Below are positions 9,101 through 16,879 of a DNA stretch of 64,000 nucleotides, in pieces (positions within the stretch are counted from its first letter, which is position 1; each line of letters starts with the position of its first letter). A program made the translations under genes and the position numbers. Where the stretch lies: assembly GCF_051013375.1 (NCBI RefSeq), contig NZ_CP142125.1, one strand, 5' to 3'. The notes under the pieces are model-generated. The model did not search any database. It saw nothing but the letters and a program-made list of their open reading frames with translations, and was not told where the DNA came from. This DNA is from Kordia algicida (GTDB lineage: Bacteria > Bacteroidota > Bacteroidia > Flavobacteriales > Flavobacteriaceae).

Positions 9101-9329
9101 GTTTCCATTTGATGCCGCCCGAAGTAGATTTCCAGAGTCCGCCAGAAGCCGTTCCGACGTACATTATGTCTGGATTTTCGGTGACAACAGCAATGGAAGT
9201 CACACGTCCGCTCATTCCGCCAGGACCAATATTACGCGGTTTCATATTTTTAACCGTTTCCATAGTAAAATCTTGTGCAGACATACTCAAAGCGGAAAAG
9301 GTGAGTAAAAGTAGGATTAGTTTTTTCAT
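6129..9329 (-). CDS. Large secreted sortilin/BNR-repeat propeller protein
   Basis: A 1066-residue protein with a signal peptide ending around SMSAQ. The first about 740 residues contain many BNR/Asp-box repeats of the form S.DGG..W: KSTSGGIKWKP, KSLDGGKNWKL, KTTDGGETWKQ, HITHDGGKTWKK, KSTDGGFKWKK, VHVTRNGGQEWTE, ISLDAGNNWQK. These form the beta-propellers typical of the VPS10/sortilin-like glycosyl-hydrolase-type proteins of Bacteroidota. A Lys/Glu-rich stretch (about 825-850) leads to a C-terminal part with a beta-sandwich-like segment (GTYQLKMTYGDQ) and a long helical region. The enzyme activity, if any, is not visible. It and the next gene upstream (9672-12956) are both large exported propeller proteins on the same strand. 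Confidence 0.88.
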   Translation of the reverse strand: MKKLILLLLTFSALSMSAQDFTMETVKNMKPRNIGPGGMSGRVTSIAVVTENPDIMYVGTASGGLWKSTSGGIKWKPIFDKEVTASIGAVAIQQSNPSVIWVGTGEGNPRNSLNGGYGIYKSLDGGKNWKLMGLEKTRHIHRVIIDPTNPDIVYVAAIGSPWGEHPERGVYKTTDGGETWKQILFANNKTGAADLIMDPTNPNKLIAAMWEHKRDPWFFKSGGEGSGLHITHDGGKTWKKLSDKEGLPKGDLGRIGVAIAPSSPNIVYALIEAKKNALYKSTDGGFKWKKVNDKAGIGNRPFYYSEIYVDPQNENRLYTIFTYVNVSDDGGKSFRQLMPAYGVSNGVHPDHHAWWIHPKNGKFMIDGNDGGMNITKDRGQTWRFIGNLPVAQFYHINVDNEYPYNVYGGMQDNGSWRGPAYVWRAQGIRNSYWQEISFGDGFDVVPDKDDSRYGWSMSQQGFVSRYDWITGNNYTVKPTHPDADIKLRFNWNAAINIDPFDNSTLYFGSQFVHKSTDKGLTWEVISPDLSTNDPEKLKQAESGGLTMDATGAENHCTVLVIEPSPLERNMLWAATDDGRVHVTRNGGQEWTEVTKNIKGLPAGSWIVQVKASNKKQGEALLVANDYRRFNYEPYAYRTTNYGKTWERIVDASDVKSYTLSIVEDPENKNLLFLGTDDGLYISLDAGNNWQKWTSGYPTVSTKDLVIQPREHDLVIGTFGRAAWVLDDIRPLRAIAKDKSILSKHIALFEPPTAYQAAYQQPTGSRFGADATYHGENKRGGAMISYYIKKKDLPKSDKKDKKEKDEAKENDEKKVKWDSIKLEIYNNGKLIRTLKNKAPKENGIHRIFWRMDEKGVDRPSRRISKSKRERGGISVKPGTYQLKMTYGDQTSETSIKVASDPRLQVSQKNIDETYAAGKKIENMTQTAADAVKQLVESKNTAKNYQTTLSKLDKKKHKEAIKESKNIIKRIDEVIALYLGKEDKRQGITRNPEVNVMQRIGAANWYASSRQTGLTSTEKQLMQHAEDALKDALNKTNTFFTDEWSNYRNAMEQIDIKPFKETKTFQLD

Positions 9330-9671
9330 TTTATTTTAGGTTGGTTTGTTAGTTAGACTTGCTTAGCTCTTTGATTATTGGAGCGCTTCGCTTCTAGATC
9401 ACTTTGTTTTTAGATTTTTGTTATTTGTTGTTCATTAAGTTGTTCAATTTATATTTGTTTTTTGGGAAGCGAACTAATTCCTAATTCCCTAGACCTAATG
9501 CCTTTATCATTTCAAAGTACTTCTCGATACAAAATTATTTCATTTCGACTCCGCTCAATGTGCATAATTTTACTCGAAGTGACGTTTGAAAAAATCAAAA
9601 TTCGTAAATCAAAAATCCCAAATTCATTTTTACATTTAAAATTTAGCATTCAACATTTAAAATTTCAAAGA
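9330..9671. other. Non-coding gap with repeat fragments
   Basis: No gene is seen in these 342 bases. Hairpin-type repeat cores lie at 9380-9395 (GGAGCGCTTCGCTTCT) and 9541-9563 (ATTTCGACTCCGCTCAATG). The stretch at 9630-9665 (ACATTTAAAATTT...CAACATTTAAAATTT) resembles the inverted repeats that bracket the four-helix-bundle gene at 32.1 kb. Confidence 0.5.
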
Positions 9672-12600
9672 CTATTGATGTCCCAAATGACAACCGCAAC
9701 CTAGACGCATAAAGCTATTTGATTCTTCATGCCACGGAAATGCTGCGTTGTATTTATTGTTTTCCCAATAGAATTTTGAGCGTTCTTTGGATTCGTTTCC
9801 AATTTCATTCATCGTTTCGGTATCGTACAAACGTCCGTTAATCATGGTGTGTGTGATGCTTTCTGTGTTTCTAATATTTTCTAAAGGATTTTTATCCATG
9901 ATGATTAAATCGGCAAGTTTTCCAACTTTTAATGAACCAATATCGTTTCCAGCACCGATATATTCCGCCGGATTGATGGTAGCTGTTTTTAAAGCTTCCA
10001 TTGGAGACATGCCACCTTGTTCCATCATCCATAATTCCCAATGTGCGCCCAAACCTTGTAATTGTCCGTGTGCGCCCATATTTACTTTTACACCTTTGTC
10101 TGCCAAAGCTTTTACCGTTTCTGAAACTAAGATATGTCCGTTTTTATATTCTTCATCAGGCAACATGGTGCGATGTCTAGAACGCGCATCAATGATTCCT
10201 CTTGGTGTGTATTTTAGTAATTTTTTGTTTTCCCAAACATTGGTTTTTTGATACCAATAATATTCGCCGTTTACACCACCATAATTTACAATTAATGTTG
10301 GCGTGTAGCCTGTTTTACTGTTTCCCCATAATTCCAAAACGTCTTTGTATACAGGAGAAACAGGAATATTGTGTTCTACACCAGTATGTCCGTCCATAAT
10401 CATAGTCATGTTGTGATAGAATGTCGATCCGCCTTCAGGAACTACAAAAATGCCTTCTTCGCGTGCTGCTTGTAATATTTGCTGACGTTGTTCGCGTCGT
10501 GGCTGATTGTAACTTTTTACCGATAATGCGCCAAATGCTTTTGTTCTTCGTATGGACGATCGTGCGTCTTCTAGATTGTTGACAACCGCTTTGAAATCGC
10601 CATCAGCTCCATAAAGGATAAATCCGGTAGAGTAGAGTCGTGGACCAACTAACGTTCCGTTTTTTACCAATTCCGATAAGGCGAAAACTGTTTCCGTATT
10701 TGCGGAAGGATCATGTGCAGTTGTGACTCCAAAAGCCAAATTCGCATAGAATTGCCAATGTTTTTGAGTCGTTAATCCATAACGGAAAGCACCAATGTGT
10801 GCGTGTGCATCTACCATTCCTGGCATGATCGTTTTTCCTGTCATGTTGTACGTTTTCGTTCCGTTTGGAATGCGAATGTTTGTTCCGATGGCTTCAATTC
10901 GATTGTCTTTGATAAGAATGGTACCTTTTTCAATCACTTTTTCATTATCCATCGTAATGATTCGTGCATTTGTAAAAGCAATTCGTCCGTTAGGTTTGTC
11001 AGTTTTTAAAGTGAGATTGATTTTTGTTCCTTTTGTGGTAAGTTCTGGCGTTTTTTCAGGAGATCCTTCTAAGAATGTGAATCTATTTTTAATTTCATTC
11101 GAGAAATATTCGTCACCCAAAGTCCACATTACTTTTTTACTATTTGGCGACCAATGTAAATTAACGCCAGCATCTTTGGCAATTTGTGCTACGGGAAAAG
11201 CTTTTGTTTTGTTGTCAAGATTTACCGTTTGTCCCGTAAGAACCATTGGTGCAACATAGGCTTTGTGTAATTGTGAAAACGCAATCCATTTGTTGTCTGG
11301 ACTTGGTACAATTCTATTTGCATATTTTGAGGTAAAGTGTGTGCGTTTGTCATTTCCTTGAAGATTTACGCTATGCAATGCTTTTGTCAAACTTCCAAAA
11401 TACGTTCCGCCAGTTTGGATAAAGATACGTTTCCCATCTGCAGAAAAGATAGGATATTCGCCTTGTGCTGTTACGAACTTTGAATTGCTTCCATCGGCTT
11501 TCATCGTATAAATTCCTGCGTTTTTAGCAAAGGTAAATCCTTGATCGCTGTTTCCGCGTTCTTTTCGATAGACAATGTGCGTTCCATCTAGAGAAAATGA
11601 AGGTGTTCTAAAACTTCCTTTTTCGGTAGATAGCTGCATCGAATTTCCACCATTGATCGAAATTTTACGAATAGTTCCTAAGTTGAGATCATTCCAAGTA
11701 ACATACACAATTTCTTTTCCATCAGGAGAAAAACTCGGTTCTGATTCAAAGTCAGTTCCTTGCGTTAGTCGTTTTGGCGTGCCATTCGGTAAGTTTTTCT
11801 TCCATAGATAACCAACTGCATTAAATATGAGCGTTTTTCCATCTGGAGAAGTAACTGCTTGGCGAATTACTTTCGCATCGAAATTTTTAGGTGATACAGG
11901 CGTATTAAACGAAACCGCTTCTGCAATTTGAATGTTGGCATTTACTTTAAACGGAATGTTAGTCACTTGTAACGAAGTGATATTTATTTTCTGAATTTTC
12001 CCGTCAGCCCAAAAGACAATTTCGTTATTGTTTGGCATCCAACTAAAGTTTGGATATACACCAAATATAGCCCAAGCTTCTTGCTGGTCTTTGTCTAAAG
12101 CGTCATATAACGGCCATTCTTCGCCCGTTTGTAAGTCGTGCAAATACAATACAGATTTGGTACGAACTCTTTTGATGAACGCTAATTTTTTTCCATCACG
12201 TGAGATTTGTGGACGTGAAGCGCCACCAGGTCCGCCAGTAATTTGTGTCGTTTTTCCTGTTTGAAAGTCGTAACGTTTGATAACGTAGATTTGTTTGTTT
12301 GGATCTTTGTTGTATTGAAATGATCCGCCAGGATATACATCTTCGCTGTAGTATAAGTAGCGACCATCTGGAGAAACAGAAGGTTCGTTGACGTCTTGTT
12401 GTGCATTTTTCCTTTTGGTGATTTGTAAACCTGATCCGCCAGTAATGTGATATTGCCACATTTCTCCTGCACCGAGTGAACGTGTTGAGGTAAAGTGTTT
12501 TCTTGCGATGAATGCATTGCCATCTGGCATCCAAGTGGAATTGTTTAATAAACGAAAACTTTCTTTGGTAATTTGTTTGGCGTCTGAACCATTTGCGTTC

Positions 12601-12956
12601 ATTACCCAAATATTATCGCCGCCACCAGCATCACTTGTAAAGAGAATTTTAGAACCATCTGGACTGAAATGAGGTTGTATTTCAAACGGAATTCCTGTGC
12701 GTAATGCTTTGGCGGTTCCACCAGAAACAGGAATCGTATAAATATCGCCCAACATGTCAAATACGATGGTTTTTCCATTAGGACTTACGTCTAAGTTCAT
12801 CCATGTACCTTCGGTGGTTGTAAATTTGTGATCTTTGTAATTGAAATCTCCTTTAGGATTGGAAACATCCCATTTTTCAGTGTTTTTTTTGTCTTGCGCA
12901 AACGCGATGCAGGCAAAGAATAGTCCGAAAAGGACAGAAAGATTGGCTCTCAACAT
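9672..12956 (-). CDS. TolB-propeller / amidohydrolase fusion, secreted
   Basis: A 1094-residue exported protein with a signal peptide ending near CIAFAQ. Residues about 40-640 form TolB/WD40-like beta-propellers with repeated SPDGK motifs: DVSPNGKTIVF, SPDGSKILFTSD, SVSPDGRYLYYSE, SRDGKKLAF, FSPDGKEIVYV. Residues about 665-1060 are a metal-dependent amidohydrolase: the entry strand PGMVDAHAHIG carries the HxH metal ligands, and the end MEALKTATINPAEYIG, GSLKVGKLADLIIMDKNPLENI is diagnostic. The strand where many amidohydrolases have a metal-ligand Asp reads VNMGAHGQLQG. Such fusions are common in Bacteroidota and are presumed peptidases or cyclic-amide hydrolases; the substrate is unknown. 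The extreme C-terminus is unusual: LGCGCHLGHQ, a Cys/His cluster. Confidence 0.9.
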   Translation of the reverse strand: MLRANLSVLFGLFFACIAFAQDKKNTEKWDVSNPKGDFNYKDHKFTTTEGTWMNLDVSPNGKTIVFDMLGDIYTIPVSGGTAKALRTGIPFEIQPHFSPDGSKILFTSDAGGGDNIWVMNANGSDAKQITKESFRLLNNSTWMPDGNAFIARKHFTSTRSLGAGEMWQYHITGGSGLQITKRKNAQQDVNEPSVSPDGRYLYYSEDVYPGGSFQYNKDPNKQIYVIKRYDFQTGKTTQITGGPGGASRPQISRDGKKLAFIKRVRTKSVLYLHDLQTGEEWPLYDALDKDQQEAWAIFGVYPNFSWMPNNNEIVFWADGKIQKINITSLQVTNIPFKVNANIQIAEAVSFNTPVSPKNFDAKVIRQAVTSPDGKTLIFNAVGYLWKKNLPNGTPKRLTQGTDFESEPSFSPDGKEIVYVTWNDLNLGTIRKISINGGNSMQLSTEKGSFRTPSFSLDGTHIVYRKERGNSDQGFTFAKNAGIYTMKADGSNSKFVTAQGEYPIFSADGKRIFIQTGGTYFGSLTKALHSVNLQGNDKRTHFTSKYANRIVPSPDNKWIAFSQLHKAYVAPMVLTGQTVNLDNKTKAFPVAQIAKDAGVNLHWSPNSKKVMWTLGDEYFSNEIKNRFTFLEGSPEKTPELTTKGTKINLTLKTDKPNGRIAFTNARIITMDNEKVIEKGTILIKDNRIEAIGTNIRIPNGTKTYNMTGKTIMPGMVDAHAHIGAFRYGLTTQKHWQFYANLAFGVTTAHDPSANTETVFALSELVKNGTLVGPRLYSTGFILYGADGDFKAVVNNLEDARSSIRRTKAFGALSVKSYNQPRREQRQQILQAAREEGIFVVPEGGSTFYHNMTMIMDGHTGVEHNIPVSPVYKDVLELWGNSKTGYTPTLIVNYGGVNGEYYWYQKTNVWENKKLLKYTPRGIIDARSRHRTMLPDEEYKNGHILVSETVKALADKGVKVNMGAHGQLQGLGAHWELWMMEQGGMSPMEALKTATINPAEYIGAGNDIGSLKVGKLADLIIMDKNPLENIRNTESITHTMINGRLYDTETMNEIGNESKERSKFYWENNKYNAAFPWHEESNSFMRLGCGCHLGHQ

Positions 12957-13449
12957 TAGGTTTTTAGTTTAAGCTTCTAAATTAGCTAATATCATGTTAA
13001 TATTTCTTAAAAGAGTGTTAAGGTGTTTTGAGGAAGTCTTAAATGTGGCTTGTCTTTGAATTGCTGTTGGAAAATTATTTATAGACTTGTGTTTATTTGT
13101 AGAATTTTTCTTTATTTTTTCTGTTTCCTAGAATTCGCCCATATTTCAGCTATTTTTTATCCATAGCGATACTAAGACTTTAAAGAATGGTTTTGTTTTG
13201 AATAAATTTTAACTCGTTTTCGATTAAAAATAAAAGTCAAGATGAGTTCGTAGTGCAGAATGAGTGAGTTATATATTTATTTAGTTATATTTATTTGATT
13301 TTTAGGAATTTAATGTAAAATTTGAGAGCGCAGTCGAGATTCAATAAAAACAATATATTTTCTATGCTTTCTCGACTGCGCTCGTAATTGACAACTACTT
13401 TCTTTATATTGAATATAAGTTGATAAGTAAGACTTTATATGTGTTTGGG
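12957..13449. other. Non-coding gap between amidohydrolase and aceA
   Basis: I see no gene in these 493 A+T-rich bases. They hold the promoter side of the amidohydrolase gene and, near the aceA end, a long hairpin described separately (13326-13383). Confidence 0.5.
13326..13383. repeat. 14-bp perfect inverted repeat, dispersed family
   Basis: GAGCGCAGTCGAGA (13326-13339) and TCTCGACTGCGCTC (13370-13383) are exact reverse complements around a 30-base A+T-rich loop. The arms carry the same TCGACTnCGCTC core as other repeats in the window. It lies downstream of aceA and could also stop or stabilise its transcript. Confidence 0.75.
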
Positions 13450-15081
13450 TTAAGTAAGTACACTTATCTTTTCTTCAACTTTTGTCGTATTGTTTTTTTC
13501 TTCAAATTGTTTTGATGTATTTTTTTCGCCGCCAGCTTTTAGGGCTTTTTCCCCAGCAAAAAATGTTTTGTGATCGTCACCAAGATCAGAACCAGCCATT
13601 CTTTGATGTTTGACACAAGAAACACCTTTGCGAATTTCTTGTCTTTGTACGTCTTTTACATAAGTTAACATTGCGTTTTTTCCAAAATATCCTTCTGTTA
13701 GATTGTTCATATGTAATGCAGTCGTGTGATAGGTTGGCAGCGTGATGAGGTGATGAAAAATTCCTGCTTCTTTAGCACTGTCTAGTTGAAAAGTCTTGAT
13801 TTTTTCATCTGCACGATGACATAATTCTGAACCATCGTATTGCGCATCCATTAAGTTATTTCTATCGTAAGCAGTCATGTTTTCGCCTTCAAGAAGCATT
13901 TCTTCATACACTTGATTTCGAAAGTTAAGTGTCCAATTGAAAGAAGGAGAGTTGTTGTATACTAATTTTGCGTTTGGAATTACTTTTTTTACACGATTGA
14001 CCATATGTGCAATTTGCTTTATGTCTGGCGTTGGTGTTTCAATCCATAGAAGATCGGCACCATTTTGAAGACTTGTAATGCAATCCAACACCACTCTGTC
14101 GATGTTTGAACCTTTTTTGAATTTATATAAACCATTTGGTAATCGGATAGGACGCACTAATTTTCCATTTCTTTTTAGCAGTACTTCGTCTTCTTTGGCT
14201 TCAGTAATTGCAATTTCTTCTGCTTCAACAAAGGCTAAATATTGCGAAGCCAAATCTCCAGGTTTTTCACTTACAGGTAATTTTTGAGTCAATCCAGCAC
14301 CTTCAGAGTCTGTTCTAGCTACGATGATTCCGTTTTCAACGCCCAATTCTATAAACGCATATCGTATTGCATTTAGTTTTGCTATGAAATCTTCATGCGG
14401 TACAGTTACTTTACCATCTTGGTGTCCGCATTGTTTTGCATCTGATACTTGATTTTCAATTTGAATGGCACAGGCACCAGCTTGAATCATTTGTTTGGCG
14501 AGCAAATATGTTGCTTCTTCATTACCAAAACCTGCATCAATGTCAGCTATTATTGGTACAATATGTGTTTCAAAATTATCGATTTTGCTTTGCACATCTT
14601 CTCCATTTTCAAGCCTTCTAAATAAGTCATTTAATTCAATTGCATCTGCTTGGCGCAAGAAGTCATAAATTTCTTTGATGAGTGATGAAACTGCCGTTTT
14701 TTCATGCATAGATTGATCTGGTAATGGACCAAATTCTGAGCGTAAGGCAGCAACCATCCATCCAGAAAGATATAAATATTTTTTTGACGTTGTTTTGTGA
14801 TGTTTTTTAACGGCAATCATTTTTTGTTGTGCTACAAAACCGTGCCAGCAGCCGAGTGATTGTGTGTATTGTGAAGCATCGGCATCGTAAGCTGCCATAT
14901 CTTTTCGCATGATGTTTGCTGTATAAGAAGCAATGTCTAAACCAGTTTTAAAACGGTTTTGAAGCATCATTCTTGCCGCACTTTCAGCATGTATTTCATT
15001 CCAAGTTTCGCCATATTTCTTTTTCAGGTTTCTTACCGTGTCTAGTGCCGAACTATAGCTGGTTTTTGATAAATTTTTCAT
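13450..15081 (-). CDS. aceA: Isocitrate lyase
   Basis: Splits isocitrate into glyoxylate and succinate, the first step of the glyoxylate shunt, in the cytoplasm. Family marks are GWMVAALRSEFGPLPDQ, the metal-binding strand IIADIDAGFGNEEATY, the active-site loop AKQCGHQDGKVTVPHEDF (catalytic Cys near residue 218) and LLWIETPTPDI. At 543 residues it belongs to the long form of the enzyme; the classical KKCGH signature of the short enterobacterial form reads KQCGH here. The Lys/Glu/Thr-rich tail after residue about 515 is not part of the core fold. It lies 73 bp downstream of aceB on the same strand, so the two probably share the aceB promoter and regulation by the divergent gene at 16880. Confidence 0.97.
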   Translation of the reverse strand: MKNLSKTSYSSALDTVRNLKKKYGETWNEIHAESAARMMLQNRFKTGLDIASYTANIMRKDMAAYDADASQYTQSLGCWHGFVAQQKMIAVKKHHKTTSKKYLYLSGWMVAALRSEFGPLPDQSMHEKTAVSSLIKEIYDFLRQADAIELNDLFRRLENGEDVQSKIDNFETHIVPIIADIDAGFGNEEATYLLAKQMIQAGACAIQIENQVSDAKQCGHQDGKVTVPHEDFIAKLNAIRYAFIELGVENGIIVARTDSEGAGLTQKLPVSEKPGDLASQYLAFVEAEEIAITEAKEDEVLLKRNGKLVRPIRLPNGLYKFKKGSNIDRVVLDCITSLQNGADLLWIETPTPDIKQIAHMVNRVKKVIPNAKLVYNNSPSFNWTLNFRNQVYEEMLLEGENMTAYDRNNLMDAQYDGSELCHRADEKIKTFQLDSAKEAGIFHHLITLPTYHTTALHMNNLTEGYFGKNAMLTYVKDVQRQEIRKGVSCVKHQRMAGSDLGDDHKTFFAGEKALKAGGEKNTSKQFEEKNNTTKVEEKISVLT

Positions 15082-15154
15082 AATTTTGTGATACGTTATT
15101 TATATTAATAATGAGATCCTGTTGATTGTTGCCGCAATCGCAGGATTGTTTTTT

Positions 15155-16753
15155 TTAAATGTGTTTGTATGCTGGAAGTGTTAGAAATTCTACAAATTCT
15201 TCAGACAAAACTAGCTTGTCAAAAAGCTCTATTGCTAATTTGAATTTGCTGTTTTTTATGTTTTCGTTACCAATTTCAGTGATTATTTTTTCAACTTCAT
15301 CATCTAATAAATCTATATATAATTCAATTGTAAATTTCCTTCCATCTTCGAGAGTTGCCTCATTTTTGAGCCATTGCCAAACCTGAGTTCTTGAAATTTC
15401 AGCAGTTGCTGCATCTTCCATTAAGTTGTATAGGGCAACAGCACCATAACCACGCAACCAAGCTTCTGTATATAAAATTGCAACGTTGATGTTTTTCCTG
15501 ATTCCTGCTTCTGTAATTGTACCTTTTGGTAGTTCAACTAAGTCTTGTTGTGTAATTTTGACATCGTCGCGGGTTACCTGTAATTGATTTGGAGTTTTCA
15601 TATGCTTATCAAATTCATTCATGGCTACAGAAACCAATGCAGGATGCGCAACCCAGGTGCCATCATGTCCATTTTTGACTTCACGTTCTTTGTCTTTTCG
15701 TACTTTTTCTAGTGCAGCAGCATTTGCTTTTTCGTTATTTTTGATAGGAATTTGAGCAGCCATTCCGCCAATAGCTAGAATTCCGCGTTTATGACATCGT
15801 TGAATTACCAATTTTGAATAAGCATCCATAAATGGTGTAGTCATGGTCACTTGATCGCGATTTGGAATTATGAAATTTGGATGATTTCTGAATTTTTTGA
15901 TGTACGAAAAAATATAATCCCAACGCCCACAATTTAAACCGACAATATGTTCTTTTAATTCATAAATAATTTCGTCTAGCTGAAAACTAGCGGTTATCGT
16001 TTCAACCAAAACAGTAGCTTTGAATGTTCCGATTGGAACATTTAAATAATTTTGAGCAAATTCAAAAACAGTATTCCACCAACGTGCTTCAGTATAGTGC
16101 TCTAGTTTTGGTAAATAAAAATAAGGAGCTGTTTCATTTTTTAGTAAGGTTTCGGTGTTATGGAAAACGTACAATCCAAAATCAACCAAGCTTCCAGAGA
16201 CTTCTTCGTTGTTAATAACAAGATGTCTTTCGTTTAAATGTAAACCTCTTGGTCTTACTAAAAGCACAGCGGTTTCATTATTTAGTTTGTAAGATTTACC
16301 ACGTTTCGTATCGATTAAAGAAATGCTTTTATTGTTGGCATCTATTAAATTTTTTTGTCCTTCTATGTTGTTTTTCCATGTTGGCGCATTGCTGTCTTCT
16401 AAATCGGCCATAAAGGTTTTTGCTCCAGAGTTGAGCGCATTGATAATCATTTTTCGATCTACAGGTCCCGTAATTTCAACACGTCTGTCTTGAAGATCGT
16501 TTGGAATTTCTCCAGCAGTCCAGTCACTTTCTCTAATGTTTTTTGTCTCTTTTGGAAATTCTGGAAATTTTCCAGTATCAAAAATCTTTTGTTGCATTTC
16601 ACGATTTTGAAGTAGCTGAAGTCGTTTGTCATTAAAATTTTCATGAAGTGCCGTGATAAATTCCAAAGCAGCATCTGTTAAAATTTCAGGATAATAATTT
16701 CTTACTTCATTAGTGAATTGAATTCTTGACTGATTTAAAAGTGTGTTTTCCAT
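15155..16753 (-). CDS. aceB: Malate synthase A
   Basis: Condenses glyoxylate with acetyl-CoA to malate, completing the glyoxylate shunt. The 532-residue length is typical of form A. Visible family marks are the N-terminal ITGPVDRKMIINALNSGAKTFMADLEDS, the signature GLNCGRWDYIFSYIKK (about 270-285, with the conserved Arg-Trp-Asp-Tyr), VTMTTPFMDAYSKLVI, and the C-terminal part with GYGAVALYNLMEDAATAEISR and the acidic catalytic region. It is the first gene of an aceB-aceA operon. Its promoter region is shared with a divergently transcribed RamB-like regulator and has operator-like repeats overlapping the -33 box. Confidence 0.97.
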   Translation of the reverse strand: MENTLLNQSRIQFTNEVRNYYPEILTDAALEFITALHENFNDKRLQLLQNREMQQKIFDTGKFPEFPKETKNIRESDWTAGEIPNDLQDRRVEITGPVDRKMIINALNSGAKTFMADLEDSNAPTWKNNIEGQKNLIDANNKSISLIDTKRGKSYKLNNETAVLLVRPRGLHLNERHLVINNEEVSGSLVDFGLYVFHNTETLLKNETAPYFYLPKLEHYTEARWWNTVFEFAQNYLNVPIGTFKATVLVETITASFQLDEIIYELKEHIVGLNCGRWDYIFSYIKKFRNHPNFIIPNRDQVTMTTPFMDAYSKLVIQRCHKRGILAIGGMAAQIPIKNNEKANAAALEKVRKDKEREVKNGHDGTWVAHPALVSVAMNEFDKHMKTPNQLQVTRDDVKITQQDLVELPKGTITEAGIRKNINVAILYTEAWLRGYGAVALYNLMEDAATAEISRTQVWQWLKNEATLEDGRKFTIELYIDLLDDEVEKIITEIGNENIKNSKFKLAIELFDKLVLSEEFVEFLTLPAYKHI

Positions 16754-16773
16754 GATCTTATTGTTTTACACGA

Positions 16774-16805
16774 CAATATTAAAATAAAGATTTTAAAAAA
16801 AACAA
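16774..16805 (-). promoter_or_regulatory. Candidate aceB promoter
   Basis: On the minus strand, TTG (16803-16805) is followed after a 21-base spacer by TAATATTG (16774-16781), one mismatch from the Bacteroidota -7 consensus TAnnTTTG. The aceB start codon lies 20 bases further on. The palindrome at 16805-16818 touches the -33 element. Confidence 0.5.
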
Positions 16806-16856
16806 GCGAACGTTCGCTAAATTAATCTTGTTCGCAATTTTTATGCGATTCGCAAA
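16805..16856. promoter_or_regulatory. Operator array between aceB and its divergent regulator
   Basis: AGCGAACGTTCGCT (16805-16818) is a perfect 14-bp palindrome. Its right half-site TTCGC (16813) recurs in the same orientation at 16831 (TTCGCAA) and 16849 (TTCGCAAA), at exact 18-bp steps. A second odd-centred palindrome TGCGATTCGCA covers 16844-16854. The half-site resembles the TTTGCAAA core bound by RamB of Corynebacterium, the regulator of aceA and aceB there. The array covers the -33 side of aceB and the region just upstream of the regulator's -7 box. Confidence 0.7.
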
Positions 16857-16862
16857 AATGAT

Positions 16863-16870
16863 TATATTTG
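16863..16870 (+). promoter_or_regulatory. -7 box of the RamB-like gene
   Basis: TATATTTG matches TAnnTTTG exactly and ends 9 bases before the preferred ATG (16880), which implies a very short or absent 5' leader. No clear -33 TTG at the usual spacing is visible; the operator repeats occupy that position, as expected for a regulated promoter. Confidence 0.5.
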
Positions 16871-16879
16871 CTTTTCACT

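Noticed and set aside
6199..9339. Open frames antisense to the sortilin-like gene
   Set aside because: They are shadows of repeated Asp-box coding sequence; none shows a recognisable protein.
12182..12609. Lys/Arg-rich frames antisense or shifted in the amidohydrolase gene
   Set aside because: They overlap the propeller coding region in another frame on the same strand and lack family features.
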